A stretch of DNA of 64,000 bases from Buxus sempervirens (taxonomy: Eukaryota; Streptophyta; Magnoliopsida; Buxales; Buxaceae). Below the pieces are notes generated by a model, which was not told the origin of the DNA, ran no database searches, and worked only from the letters and a program-made list of their open reading frames with translations. The stretch's first letter is position 1, and every line of letters starts with the position of its first letter. The DNA lies in NCBI GenBank assembly GCA_947561395.2, contig OX387194.1, positions 31,878,036 through 31,942,035 on the forward strand, read 5' to 3'. The position numbers were made by a program, and so were the translations under genes. Below are positions 1 to 11,663 of the stretch, one piece after another.

Positions 1-2939
1 CCCATTGGCACCAAAACTGAAAACCTTGAGAATCAAACTCTATCAATCACAGGAAGAAAATATCTCCATTAAGCTCCTCAAATTCCTTCAAGGCCATCAT
101 TCTATTTATTAGTGAATGGGATATTTCTACCCTCACTTATCTCTCTAAGAAACACAACCATTCAATATGTTTGTTAATGAGTTATCTTCTCATCTTTTCA
201 TCGACAAGCATACAAAGAAGCCCACCAACAAAGGATGAAGAATTTTTTATTTCTCATTTCTTCGCTTTGCTCCACTTATGGGACCCCTGAAGTTCCTCCC
301 CCTTTGGGTCCAAAAAATAACAATAGCCACACTCCAACAATCACCATTTAAGCATCCTACCTCATAAAAATCACAAGGCCTATAGGGAAGCAAAGGTAGA
401 TTCAGAAAAACATTTAAGTCATTCACAAAGAAATGATGAATATTATGTGCAATGGCTGGATAAGGACCCCTACATTCTTTAAAGCTAATTTTCTGGCTTA
501 CTTCAATGGGAAGACCGTTTCCACAAGTTAGTAATTCCGTAAGCAAAGTTAAAGATCACTAAAATATCTTTAACTTGACTGATGATATTATAAATGAGAT
601 TGGAGAGAAATATGTTATCTATGTTACATAATATATCCAAAAGAGCAATGAACTAGCACAATTTAGCCAACTTAGTGAATTGAGCACGAATTTAACACGA
701 GATAAAGTTTTGATTTTGAGATTCACGTTTCACATGGCATTTTCCACAATTCTAAATAAATCCAACTTTTTGCATCCCCTCTCTCATTTTATTTCACTCT
801 ATTAAATCCACCCCATAGACTTTCATAGTTTCCAATTATTATATTTATGAATAATCCTTATGATTATAGACATTACGTTGACATAAAGGTATATAATATT
901 CAGCTTATAGTTCCTATTACTCTTGATATCAATGTATGTGTTAAAGCGCGAGAGCGAGAGAGAGAGATATGAACACTTTGGAGCCGCTCTAACCAATAGG
1001 ATTTTGACTTTTAGCACACTCACATCATAGCATGAAACAAACAAAAGAACTTAAATCCTTTAGGTATATCCAAGAAGAAAAAGGAACAAGTTTTATTACC
1101 TGTTATATATAAACAATACAACATGCGTCAATTATAAAAGTATCATACCAAACTTATGTGAATGCTTCCTTCTTCTTTATATATATACACTAATACTCTC
1201 ATTACTCACCCAAAAAAAAAAACTTATGTGCATGCTTAGTCACTCTCATTATTCACCAACTGGCACCATATGCAAATGCATAATGTTTGGCAACAAAATG
1301 CGCAACCATGTAATTCTGACACCATACCTTTTAATCTATCCTAAGTTGCACATATTTCACTGTAATAGATCCTCATCCTATTGGAGCTCGTTACTTGAAA
1401 AAAGAAATAAGAAAAGAAAGATCCTATTGGAGCAATGGCTTCCCAATAATGTGCACATCATGCAACCAATCCAACAAATAGCCCTAACCAGGGGAGTCAA
1501 TAGGTCCCCAACGTTCAGCCACTCCAAACAATGTTTGAACTTAGAAGTGGCAATTAGTGCTGGGTAGAATGAAAATGTTTAGAAGAATCCCTTTTCGCTT
1601 CGAACCCACCAATGCTTGTCATGGAATTCCACCAATATCTACATAGATACAATACAGTCCAGTGTTGCAAAAATATCTGATTCCAAACTATAAACCTCTG
1701 ATAAAGAAATTTCTCCACCCAATCTTAAATCCCTCTCCCATTAAATAATCATGGACAAAGGCATGTTTGTTGGAGACAATACACATGGCACACAAGTCCA
1801 GATATCTTAACTGTAGGAACTCCCCCTTCCAGAAAACCACAGAATTTAATATCCCCCAACTCTATCTATCATTGACTCATAGTATTAATCCCTAAAGGTA
1901 CTTCAGAACTTTTCACATCTAACATTTAACAATAGAAGCCAGAGGGGCCTAACATGCATTCCTATTTGTTTTTATCCCTTTATTGCTTAATATCTATTTC
2001 TTCTTCCATATAATTTCTTCAATTTTGTTTTCTAAGCACTGATGCTTTAGGAAATTTATACTATTGGCAGCACAAAGCTTTCCATCAATTCATTAGCAAC
2101 ATTGAATCCTGATCTATCCAATTCCATGTTTAATACTTATGGCATACATATGTTTAAAAGGTCAAAATTAACAAATTGAAAAGGCCAAAATTTAACAAAC
2201 CAACTGTAGGCCAAATCCTGATCCATGTGTTGAACCAAAAATCAAACTCCTCTTATCCGGCACACCATCTAGAATTTTCATCTTACACTTCACCCTCCAT
2301 TGACAACTCAGACATATATTAAGTCATTGGAACAAGGCCAAAAGTGTCCTACCTCACATTTTGAGTACTCTTCATCTAAACCATTGATCTTTTTAGCTGT
2401 TCACAAAAGAGTGGCAAGAGAAGTTGGAGTACAAGGAGACTCGCATCAACTTAGAACACTTTCCTGCTCCCCCATAATTTGATGTACAACATGACAAAAT
2501 ATTTTAATGTGTTTGGATTCAGCTTAACAGCTTAAATAGTGTCCCGGTAAACTACTGAAAAAGGAGCAGAATGATTGAGCGATTTCCTCTCAAATGGGAC
2601 TTAATGATAATCCCTCTATCGTGAAATGGATATGGTCTAGTTCTTTTCATCTCCAGATTGTGACACCACATCAAGGACAAGTAGAACAACTTTTGTTCAT
2701 GAACCGACATCAAAAAAATGTGATTTGCAGCTGAATTTACCACTCACTGTTGGTTCTTCCAACTAATCACGTGGTTATTCAAACTAATCACACGGTCATC
2801 ATTAAATTTGAGAGCAGATATATCATTTCAAATGAATATACAACTTTGAAGATGTGAACATGAGTCATTAGGCAAATGGCTGATATATCTAATGATCCAA
2901 CAAGTGACAAGAATTGAGAGGCAAAAAGGTAATGAAAAG
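1..2939. other. No recognisable gene; AT-rich non-coding DNA
   Basis: I see no conserved protein family, RNA gene or complete mobile element here. Several open stretches of 60-110 codons occur on both strands (for example minus strand 247-546), but none resembles a family I know and none has convincing splice sites. There is a short GA-rich tract near 948-968. The region lies downstream of the last NRPE1 exon found, so it could be another large NRPE1 intron or DNA beyond the gene. The sequence alone does not decide. Confidence 0.5.
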
Positions 2940-3141
2940 AATTGAGGCGACTGAGGCGAGAGGTGAGGTGACTGATCTACCGAAGGCGACTCACTTCTAC
3001 CGATGGCAAGCGCTTCTGCTGTCGGCGAAATGTGTGGAGTTTGCGAATGCGTAGAGAGAGGCGACCGCAAACGCGAGCATGATTGGCGAGTACTTCTACC
3101 ATTGCTGTCTTCCGTCGGTGGCTTGTGAGGGCGAGGCATCT

Positions 3142-6100
3142 ATGGCGACGGCGATAGTCGGTGGTGGCGAGGATGATATCGGGAGCAATGGCGAAGGGTG
3201 GACATTGGTTCGTGGAAGGAGGAGAGTTAAGGAAGGCGTTTTCAAAAAAGGTAAAGGGATTCACTCTGGGAGCCAGCTCTCTTTGCTGGACAATTTGACT
3301 GCTCTGCACAGAGATCTTATGAATGCGGGCTACTGAAAACGAGATATTCTTCCAGTGCTTAATCATCTGCAAGGAAATGGTATTGGAGGTTCTGGTGGTG
3401 CGAATGAGTTGGCAGATGAAGTAGAAGGTGGGAGTGAAGGCTCATCAAGGGAGGTTCAACTAAATGGTGTTGGGCGGAACAGTAGACGTTTCTCTCAAGC
3501 TATTGCGAAGGCTAAGTTGAGGCGTTCTTCCAGGGAATTCAGGATTCCCTCCAAACTTATTATGTTCGAAATTTCGAACATTTCAAATTGAGTTGCATTA
3601 AGGATTGTTGAGAGAAGTCGATGGTTTTCGGAGTCTCTAATATTGAGTGCAGACGCTATTGCCTGGTCGTGTGGAAAAGTTCAGAGGTTGCTTCTGGCTG
3701 AGAAGGTTGGGCCGTTGGATTCTTTCAAGGAGGGTAGCGTGACTCCAATCCTTGAGCTTCTCTTCAATCACCGCAGCAAATTTCTTCAATTGACGCTTCT
3801 TTCTCGGAGCAGAAGAAGTGCTTTGATCATTCTGTCGAAAGAGAATGAGTTGGTGAGGTGGGAATATGTTTTATGGGGTTATGGATTTTTTTTTTTTTTT
3901 ATAATTACTGATGTGTGTATATATATTAAGAAAGTGAAAGATAAGTACAAGTGTACATGTGTGTATGATTGCCCTCTTCCCACAAAGTACCTTAAGGATT
4001 CCTATACAACTGTAATACACATTTCCATGTACGAAGTTCCAAAAAAACCTCCCAAAAAATATGACCCCCAAATGTATATGGTGCTAGTCAACACATAAAC
4101 CATAGAACTCCTGCGTGACAAGACCAAAATATGAATATGATCTCGAAGCTCCCAGCTTGGCCAATCAATCTGCAATCCTATTACCCTCTCTACACGCATG
4201 GTTGAATGAGGCATTCAACTCACGTGCCATGGCTCTAACTCTGCTAATTAGGTGTGAAAGCCTCCATGATCCAAAAGAAATGCCGTCCATCCATCTCATG
4301 ATTATAATAGAATCACCCTCCACCACAAAATTCCTCAATCACATCTTCTGAGCTTCGGAGAGGGCAGCAAGAAGAGCCATCATCTCCGCACAAATGGAGT
4401 CACCAATGCCCACGAAAGCACAAAAGATGCTGGGTTATGGAATATTGAACAATCAAAACCACCTGGTGGTAGCAAAGTCATGCGTTGAGAAGGAATGGTT
4501 CAATTTCAATGGATCCAGATGCCTGTCGTGCGTGGGTGGAGCTCCTCCATTGATAATGGTGAAGCAAGAGGGAGGAGTAGGCGGAAAGCTGTGGAGGTTT
4601 CCTATTCTCTGTGTTTCTTCAAAGGAGGTTGTGAACTGGGAAAGAATTATGATTTCAGCTGGAAGGGCGGTGGGTCTGGTGATAAGGTTTATACCATTGT
4701 CTCAATTTGCTGCTATTTTATGCTTGAATGGTGAGAATGAGGTGAATGCGTTGTTGGAGGTGAAGATAAAAAAGGTAGCTAAACATTTGCTGAGTTTTTT
4801 GGAGTGGAGAGCAGGGTTGGTTTTTGGAGGGGATACGGGGAACAAAGGGGGAACATGGGTCATGGCGATGGGAATTCCTATTCATCTTTGGGCGAAGGCG
4901 TCTTTGGAGGCAATTGGGGAAGCTTGTGGAGGTTTGATGCAAGTCGGATCATTCTGTTCTTCTGGTAGGTTCATGGGTGGTTTCTCCATTAAGTTGAAGG
5001 AGGAACTTCATAGGAAAATCCCTCGGTCAATGGTTATGTGGGATGGGGCGTCGAAGTAAGAAATTAGCATTCATATTCTTGGCGAAGGTCAGTATTTATC
5101 TTGAAAAGCAGGTAAGGTGTCAGCTCCGAAGTTTTTGAACGCTGATTGCAGATCTAGGAGCTTCAGAGATGTAGTTGCAGAGAGAGTTGGGAGGAAGGAG
5201 ACGAATACGGAAGCTGAATTTGGTGGGGGACAGCCAAGTTTGAATTTCGGGGTAGCCAACACCCCCTAGCAGTATTCAGATTCAGAGAAGGGGAGGGTTT
5301 TGGGGCTTTGGAGTTGGGCCTTCTAATTCTGGGGTTGGAAAGTCTGGGCCTTCTTCGGTGGGCCTAAATGGTTTTTATACCAATCGGCGTGATAGCCAAA
5401 AGAGCATTGGGGAAAGAGGGGAAGTTGAACTGCAACCCTTCAGGTGCAGATGTATCAAAGAGGGAGAGTTATACAGCCCTCCTGGGGTCGATCTAAAAAA
5501 GAAATCGCCTGTAAGAGGCCATCAACAGAGTTCAGTGAAGGAAAGTGGCGATGGGGGTGAGTTAAAGATGGGAGAGATTCCATATGAAGTGGAGTCTTTT
5601 CGTTCGAAGGTGGGGTCTGATGTTTCTGGGGAGCATAAGGCAATTGAAAGGGAGAACGAGGCTTGGAAGGTGCAGATTGCTGAGTGGGTAAAAAAAAACA
5701 GTTTTTTCAAAGAAATCACTCTTCTGGCAATGCTGGTAAAGGTAAGAGGCATTCTTCTTCTACTTCCCCTTCTCCACTTTCTAACCATGGGAAAGGGAAG
5801 TTGACGCACAAGAATGAGGTTGCTGACACCAACGTTTTGGGGGAAAATACTACTGATGTGGAGTTTTGCAACGGTTCTAGGAGGCAAAAAGACTATGGTG
5901 CTGAAGTTGGAGAGCAGCCCCAGTTACGATGCTATTCCAAGCGCTACAAGATGAGAGATAACATGGCTGGTTCATCGGCTTGGGGGATGTTCAGTCGTTG
6001 GGAAGCAGAATCCAGTAGAGAGGCTGAGGTCAGAGGGGGTATTCCAAGGGAGGAAGTTCCACCTGTTTTGTATTTGCCTCATCTTGATGCACCTTCATCC

Positions 6101-6650
6101 CATTTTCAAGTGTTGTCACCTACAGCTTCCTTCCATTCCCATGATGACTATAAATCAGTAGATCAGTTGGACAAGGAAGGCACCGAGGCAGCAGTTGGTA
6201 AGGAGTGTGCTAAGGCTTGTGATGGAAGTGACAAGTCAAAGGGAATTTCCTTCCCCTATTCTTTCTCAGCCAATAGCTGGTGTTGGAGCCTTGTTGGAGT
6301 CGTATGGAAATCTAGGGGAGGAGATTCCTATTTGTGTAGATCGTCAAGACCAAGTCACCTGTGTTTCTCCCCATCTAAATCTGGACTTTTGAGAGAAGGC
6401 TTCTGATTGGGTTAGGGAAAATATTATGAATCTGAGTACTGCATTTGGGGTGTCCTATGAAGGTTATGAAGCTGAGGCAAAGGCTTTGTTTTCAGCAATT
6501 GAGTCAGACAAACTAAAGGAAAAAGGGCTGAAGAAGCAAACAGAGAAAGAGTTGGATAAAGTATCAGGGTCATTGATTGGAAGGGAAGTTCCTAATAGAA
6601 AACTATCGGCAGGAAGGAGCCATGCGAGGAAGGGGAAAGTAGTATTATGA
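3142..6650 (+). pseudogene. LINE ORF1 (gag-like, DUF4283-type) remnant
   Basis: This decayed ORF1 of the host LINE should encode the RNA-binding protein that packages LINE RNA. It opens with MATAIVGGGEDDIGSNGEGW, followed by a basic stretch (VRGRRRVKEG). It hits a stop near 3,335 and continues in shifting frames. The stretch at 4,430-5,060, rich in Trp and Gly (LWRFPILCVS, WVMAMGIPIHLW), resembles the DUF4283 region that precedes the zinc knuckle in plant LINE ORF1. The tail to 6,650 is hydrophilic and rich in Ser and Lys, as is common before ORF2. Removing the nested insertion and one copy of its duplication rejoins WGYG to ILNNQN in frame, so the frame at that point was intact when the insertion happened. 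Confidence 0.7.
3886..4431 (-). mobile_element. 5'-truncated LINE 3' end (RNase H region) nested in LINE ORF1
   Basis: This is a 546-bp insertion flanked by a 10-bp target duplication, GGGTTATGGA at 3,876-3,885 and 4,432-4,441. A poly-T run directly after the left duplication is the reverse complement of a LINE poly-A tail, so the inserted element points to the minus strand. Its minus-strand translation has RNase H (RVT_3) signatures typical of plant LINE C-termini: an EMMALLAALSEA-like helix, then a VVEGDS-type acidic motif near 4,310-4,330, then a segment ending RIADWLAKLGA. The 5' truncation and tail fit target-primed reverse transcription. Confidence 0.88.
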
Positions 6651-6963
6651 TTTGTAAAATCCTCTCATGGAATATTCGAGGCCTGAATGTCCATGACAAG
6701 AGGGCTGGAGTGAAGGTTAGCATTAGGTCCTGGGATCGAGATTTGTTAATTTTGCAAGAGTCAAGACTAAGTAAAGTGGATAGCAGTGTTATGGAGAGCA
6801 TTTGGGGCTATAAAGAGGTGGATTGGGTTTTTATCCCAGTGCAAGGAGCTTCGGGGGATATTATAATGGCTTGGAATAGTGCAAAATTTCAGAAAGCTCA
6901 GGTCTGGTTGGGGCAGTTTTCTGTTTCTGTGATGTTGAAAGAAGCATTGGGGTGTGATTTATT

Positions 6964-7583
6964 TTTTTATTTTTTTTTTATCGGTAATGAAAAATATATT
7001 AATAAAATCCAAAAACAGATACAGCCATGTACACCAAAGGTGTACAAATCCCCCATCCCAGACCTCTACAGGTCTTGGAACTTTTCACACCCTAGAACAT
7101 CATTAAGCCTCAAACCCTTACAAGACTCCACAGCCGATGCCCAATAAAGGGCTAAGCTTAGCGAATATTTAAAGAGAGCATTCGGAGACCTTTCTTTGTT
7201 CTCAAATATTCTGTCGTTACGTTCCTTCCATAATGACCACATGACGGCTCCCGGTGTCACTCTCCACAATACCTGAATGGGAGAGACCCCCTTAGTGGTC
7301 CTCCAACATAAAAGAAGCTTCCTCACATTTTCCAGCTGAGCCCAAGCTATTCCAAATTTAACAAAATAGGTATTCCAAAGTTCACTTGAGATCGAGCAAT
7401 GCACAAGGAGATGATTCACATTCTCCACACTAGATTTGCAAAGACAACACCTGCTAGGAAACTGCCACCCTCTCTTCATCAAATTCTCCATAGTTAGGAT
7501 CTTTTCCAAATGATCCTAACTATGGATCATTTGGAGTGTATGGCCCAAATGATCATTCAGCAAATGATCATTCAGACAACACC
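6964..7583 (-). mobile_element. LINE 3' fragment (zf-RVT) nested in LINE endonuclease, with filler DNA at its 5' junction
   Basis: This 620-bp insertion is flanked by an 11-bp target duplication, TGTGATTTATT at 6,953-6,963 and 7,584-7,594. The left side begins with poly-T, so the element is on the minus strand. Its minus-strand frame 7,509-7,066 encodes the zf-RVT domain: CCLCKSSVENVNHLLVHC, then WSLWKERNDRIFENK. The last 70-90 bp at the right are not LINE. They hold an inverted repeat and a copy of sequence from just downstream of the target. Removing the insertion and one duplication restores LKEALGCDL to LLLSGVYGPND in frame. Confidence 0.9.
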
Positions 7584-10575
7584 TGTGATTTATTACTTTT
7601 ATCAGGAGTGTATGGCCCAAATGATCATTCACCAAACTCTAAGTTGTGGGGTGAGTTGTTAGAGGCAAGGGGAGTGGGAGGCACTCTACGGTGTATTAGG
7701 GGAGATTTTAACGTGATCTGTTTCCCATCCAAAAGGCTTGGTGGAAGACAGAGCTCTCCGGCAATGATTCTGATTTCATTGACAATAATTTTCTGTTGGA
7801 TGTCCCTCTTAAAGGCTCAAAATTTACTTGGTCGAAAAATCAGCAAGCTTCATCCCTTTCAAAGTTGGATCGATTTCTAGTGTCTATGTAATGGGAGGAT
7901 AAATTTCCTAAGTTTTCAGCTGTAGCTTGACCTAGATCACTCTCCGATCATTCCCCAATTATGCTATCTTGAGAGAATGAGTTTCAAAAAGCTTGCCCTT
8001 TCAGATTTGAAAACATGTGGTTGGAAGAGGACTCTTTTGTGACTCTTATTGGGAGATGGTGGGAAGAGATGGATGTTCAAGGTACTCCATCTTTTATTTT
8101 TTCAACGAAATTAAGATCCTTAAAATTGAAGATCAAAGAATGGAATAGGGATGTCTTTGGGAGGATGGATAAGAAGGTAGAAGACATTATGGAAAGGTTA
8201 AAGGTGCTGAAGCAGATTGAAGAAGAAGGAAGACTGTCCTTTAAGGAATGGTTGGAAAAGGAAAGAGTGAAAAGAGACTATAAGAAGGCAGCTGCAGCCC
8301 TTGAAATTAGTTGGAGGCAAAAGTCCAGGGCCTTGTGGTTACAATTGGGTGACAAGAATTCTAGTTTCTCCCATAAAACAGCGCTAGCAAGGGGGAGTAG
8401 AAATCATATTGATCATTTAGAAGCTGAAAGCTGCTTCATTCTTGAGGAGAAGGAGATTAACGAGGCAGTTGATTTCTACAGCAATCTTTTTAAATAAAAG
8501 GAAAGAGTGAGACCTTTATTGGATGGGCTTGAGTTTGATTCTTTGTCTAATGACAATACAGAAATGTTGAAAGGTCAAGTCTCAGAAGAATAAATCTTGG
8601 AGACTATCAGTGGATTGGATGGTGATACAGCAAATGATCCAGATGTTTTTTCGATAGCTTTTTATAAAAAAATGTTGGTCTTGCATAGGAAAGGATTTCT
8701 TAAGGGCAGCCCAAGAATTTTTTGATTCAGGCCATTTCGAGAGAAGCCTAAATGCAACTTTTATATCTCATCCCGAAGAAGGAAAGAGCGGCAATGCTAA
8801 AGGATTATCGGCCTATTAGCCTAGTTAGTAGCTTCTATAAAATCATTGCCAAGTTGCTGTCCAACCGGCTTAAAAAGGTTGCCCCGTGTATTATATCTAC
8901 ATCCCAAAATGCGTTTGTGGGAGGAAGACAAATTCTTGATGGGGTGATGTTAGTAAGTGTTTGGACACTATTCAAAGGAATGGAGACGAGAAACTGATGC
9001 GCAAATTGGACCTTGAAAAGGCATATGATCATGAGAATTGGAACTTTTATCTCCTTCAAAGGATGGGTTTTGGTGACAAATGGTGCAAATGGATCCCTCA
9101 CTTGTATCTTCAGCTTCTTTCTCTATACTTGTGAATGGTATGGCAATGAGATTTTTCAGATCAACAAGAGAACTTAGGCAAGGTGATCCCTTATCACCTA
9201 CGCTGTTTATTATAGTCATGGAGGCATTCAGCAGGCTGGTGGACAGAGCAGTAGCGTTGGGCTTTCTAGAAGGTATCTCATTTGGTGGAGGCCGGCTGTC
9301 TATTTCCCATATTTTATTTGCTGATGATGTGGTATTATTTTGTAAAGCTCAACCCTTTCAAATTCTTGTGCTTAGAGCCTTGTTGACTTGTTTTGATGCT
9401 ATAGCTGGACTAAAGGTCAATTTGCACAAAAGTGAGATTTTTAATGCATGTGGTGGTGTGGAAGTGAGCTTTTGCAGTCATTTGGCATGCCAATTAGGTT
9501 CTCTTCCTACCACCTATCTTGAAATTCCAATAGGGGCTTCCTTCAAATCCAAATTCATTTGGGAGCTGGTTGTCACTAGAATGTAAAGGAAGCAAGTCAC
9601 TTGGAAGAGCAATTTTTTGTCTAAAGGAGGGAGGATGACCCTCATAAAGAGTTCTCTTTCAAAACTCCCGACTCACCTCCTCTCAATCATGCAAGCCCCA
9701 ATGTCAGTAGTGGAAAAACTTGAAAGGATGGAATGAAGATCGGAAGTATCACTTGGTTAGCTGAAAAGATGTTTGTACGGAGAAAGATAATGGAGGTTTG
9801 GGATTAAAAACCTTCGTATCTTCAATCATTCTTTTCTATTGAAACGGGCTTGGAGGTATGGGAATGAAGATACTAGTTTGTGGAGGAATCTGATTGCATT
9901 AAAATATGGCTATGAATCTAGAGGTTGGATTCCTTCCCCATTGAATGCCTATGTGGGATGCAGTCTTTGGAGGCCAATCAGCAAATTCGCTCGTTCTTTT
10001 CACAATAACTTATGATTTGTATTGGGAAAGGGGGATTGAATAAAATTTTGGGATTATATTTGGTGCGGTGATGAGCCCCTTAAGTCAAGATTCCCGGATA
10101 TCTATAATCTTTCAACAAGGCCTCAAGAATTCACATCGGAACTGCAACATCTTGATTCTGGTGGAGGGGGTTGGAACTTGAACCTTAGGCGGAATCTATA
10201 TGATTAGGAGTTGAAACCTTTAACTCAACTCTTGGATAGTATTAATGGGCATTATCCTTCTTCTAACCCGGATGTGATGAGATGGTCAGGAAGTAAGCAT
10301 GGAGATTAATCAGTGAGACACATTTACACACTATTGAATAAGGACAGCAATTTCAAGCCTTCTCATATGTTGTGGCAGCTAGGTATTCCATCAAAGATTG
10401 GGTTTTTCATGTGGACGGCAGCTTTGAGGAAAATCCTATCTCTTGATAATCTTATAAAGCGCGCGGTTGGCAGCTACCAAATATGTGTGTGATGTGCAAA
10501 TCAGAAACAGAATCTGTTAATCACTTATTACTTCATTGCAAGGTTTGGGAGGCCTTGGGTTCAACAACAAAGTGT

Positions 10576-10820
10576 TGAGCATGCATTGTGGGGGGGGGCA
10601 CATTTTGGCTATGATAGCCGCATGGGTGTCAGTTAGGCCTGAGTTTAGCAGTTTGGGCATTTCAGATATTGTTAGGGATTGGCATAGTTGTTGTCTCTCA
10701 TCTCTTCAGTAGTGTAGGATCTTTGGTGCTCCCATTTCTCATGGGTCCACTATCTTAGATTGTATTCTCTCTTTGCTCTATTTATGATATATTCTTCATT
10801 ACTCATCCAAAAAAATAAAA
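10576..10820 (+). mobile_element. Short 5'-truncated LINE 3' end with poly-A tail nested in the host LINE
   Basis: This 245-bp insertion has a 13-bp target duplication, AACAACAAAGTGT at 10,563-10,575 and 10,821-10,833. The interior matches the 3' end of local LINEs: a frame reading like WVSVRPEFSSLGISDIV (compare the minus-strand copy at 18,234-18,671, [17 protein letters not shown]), then 3' UTR and a CCAAAAAAATAAAA tail. A G9 run lies near the left junction. The interrupted host frame is the zf-RVT region. Confidence 0.88.
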
Positions 10821-11535
10821 AACAACAAAGTGTAGATCAGGTTCTTACATCATGGAATATATCTAAAGGTGCTTCTTGCATTGAGGTCCTTTGGAATTTG
10901 ACACGGCAGCTATCCTTTGGACCATTTGGAAGGAGAGAAACAGAAGAATATTCAAGGATAAATTCAGTTCCATAAGCGTGTTAATCCAAACATCACTCAG
11001 CTTACTCTTTTGGTGATCTTCAAGTGTAAATCAGTGTAGAGGACTTGAATTTCCGGAGTTTATCTTATGTGATAATTTCTTGGATATGTAGGGGTCAGTT
11101 TTTTTTTGGGATGTATGTACACCTTTCGTGTACCTGTTTTGATCTCTTGACTTAATTAATATATACCTACTTTATTACCTATCAAAAAATATATATAGAC
11201 ATTGTCATAGGCTTCAGGTGCCATGCATGAAAGTTCGTACTTGATTGTGCATATCCTTAATCTATAAATTTCATATGAAATATCTTTTTTTTTTCTACTT
11301 CTAGTTCTTGGTTAATGGTAAGTCAGTTGGTAACTCTGCCTGGTACTTCAGTTACTTTCTAATACTAAAAATACCTTCTGTTGATCCATTAGATTTTCTA
11401 ATGTGGAGCATCAACAATTCTGAAGCCACAATTACACCATAAGGATAAACACATGCTGTGAGGAAAAAAAACCACTTTACAGTCAAAAACACACACTGTA
11501 AAGCAATACGAAAAATCCAAAATGCAATAACAAAC

Positions 11536-11663
11536 CTGATAGACAAAATAATGCTCTTAAGAAAATAATCAAGCTGGTTTTTCTTCTTCCGGAATGAATT
11601 GATGGTATCTTGACACTGAAGAAGAACCTCATGCATACCTAGCTTAAGCATCTTCAACTGCAT
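11536..11663 (-). CDS. NRPE1: NRPE1 coding exon 11 (last exon recognised)
   Basis: Encodes residues 944-985 plus two bases: [42 protein letters not shown]. It corresponds to the segment after HLNK in the family (an EVLxxCQxTIxSFRKKK-like pattern). Acceptor AAACAG, donor TCAG|GTTTGT, phase 2. A family-typical next segment (SECCSF...) was not found. A weak candidate with poor similarity lies at 11,370-11,450. Confidence 0.85.

Larger units (their letters stand above)
6647..10975 (+). pseudogene. LINE ORF2 remnant: AP endonuclease, reverse transcriptase, zf-RVT
   Basis: This is the decayed polyprotein of the host LINE. Endonuclease: it starts MICKILSWNIRGLN, the usual plant LINE start, with LILQESRLSK near residue 35, VYGPNDHSPN near 7,605-7,635 and RGDFNVI near 7,697. 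Reverse transcriptase: RPISLVSSFYKIIAKLLSNR near 8,807, QNAFVGGRQILDGV near 8,908, LDLEKAYDH near 9,010, RQGDPLSPTLF near 9,176 and the catalytic FADD at 9,317-9,328. Zinc-binding zf-RVT: remnants at about 10,340-10,560 (CMLCKSETESVNHLLLHC-like) and 10,840-10,970. It has several frameshifts, stops and two nested insertions, so no active product is expected. Confidence 0.9.
2940..11195 (+). mobile_element. Degenerate L1-type LINE retrotransposon, near full length, with three nested LINE insertions
   Basis: An L1-type non-LTR retrotransposon reads on the plus strand. A GC-richer 5' UTR-like stretch starts near 2,940, ORF1 starts at 3,142, ORF2 starts at 6,647 with the endonuclease, and the reverse transcriptase and zf-RVT regions follow to about 10,975. 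The 3' end near 11,100-11,195 has the local LINE signature (a gtgtac-containing segment, then TTACCTATCAAAAAA). It carries stops and frameshifts and is inactive. It lies between NRPE1 exon 11 and the left edge, in the opposite orientation to NRPE1. Three younger LINE pieces with their own target duplications interrupt it (3,886-4,431; 6,964-7,583; 10,576-10,820). Both outer ends are approximate and I did not find its own target duplication. Confidence 0.85.

Noticed and set aside
247..546. Minus-strand open frame of 99 codons as a gene
   Set aside because: No recognisable family, no start context or splice evidence. Kept only as part of the unannotated region.
11352..11460. A twelfth NRPE1 exon after exon 11
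   Set aside because: The only frame in phase hits a stop early, and similarity to the expected SECCSF region is too weak. The open frame there is out of phase with exon 11.
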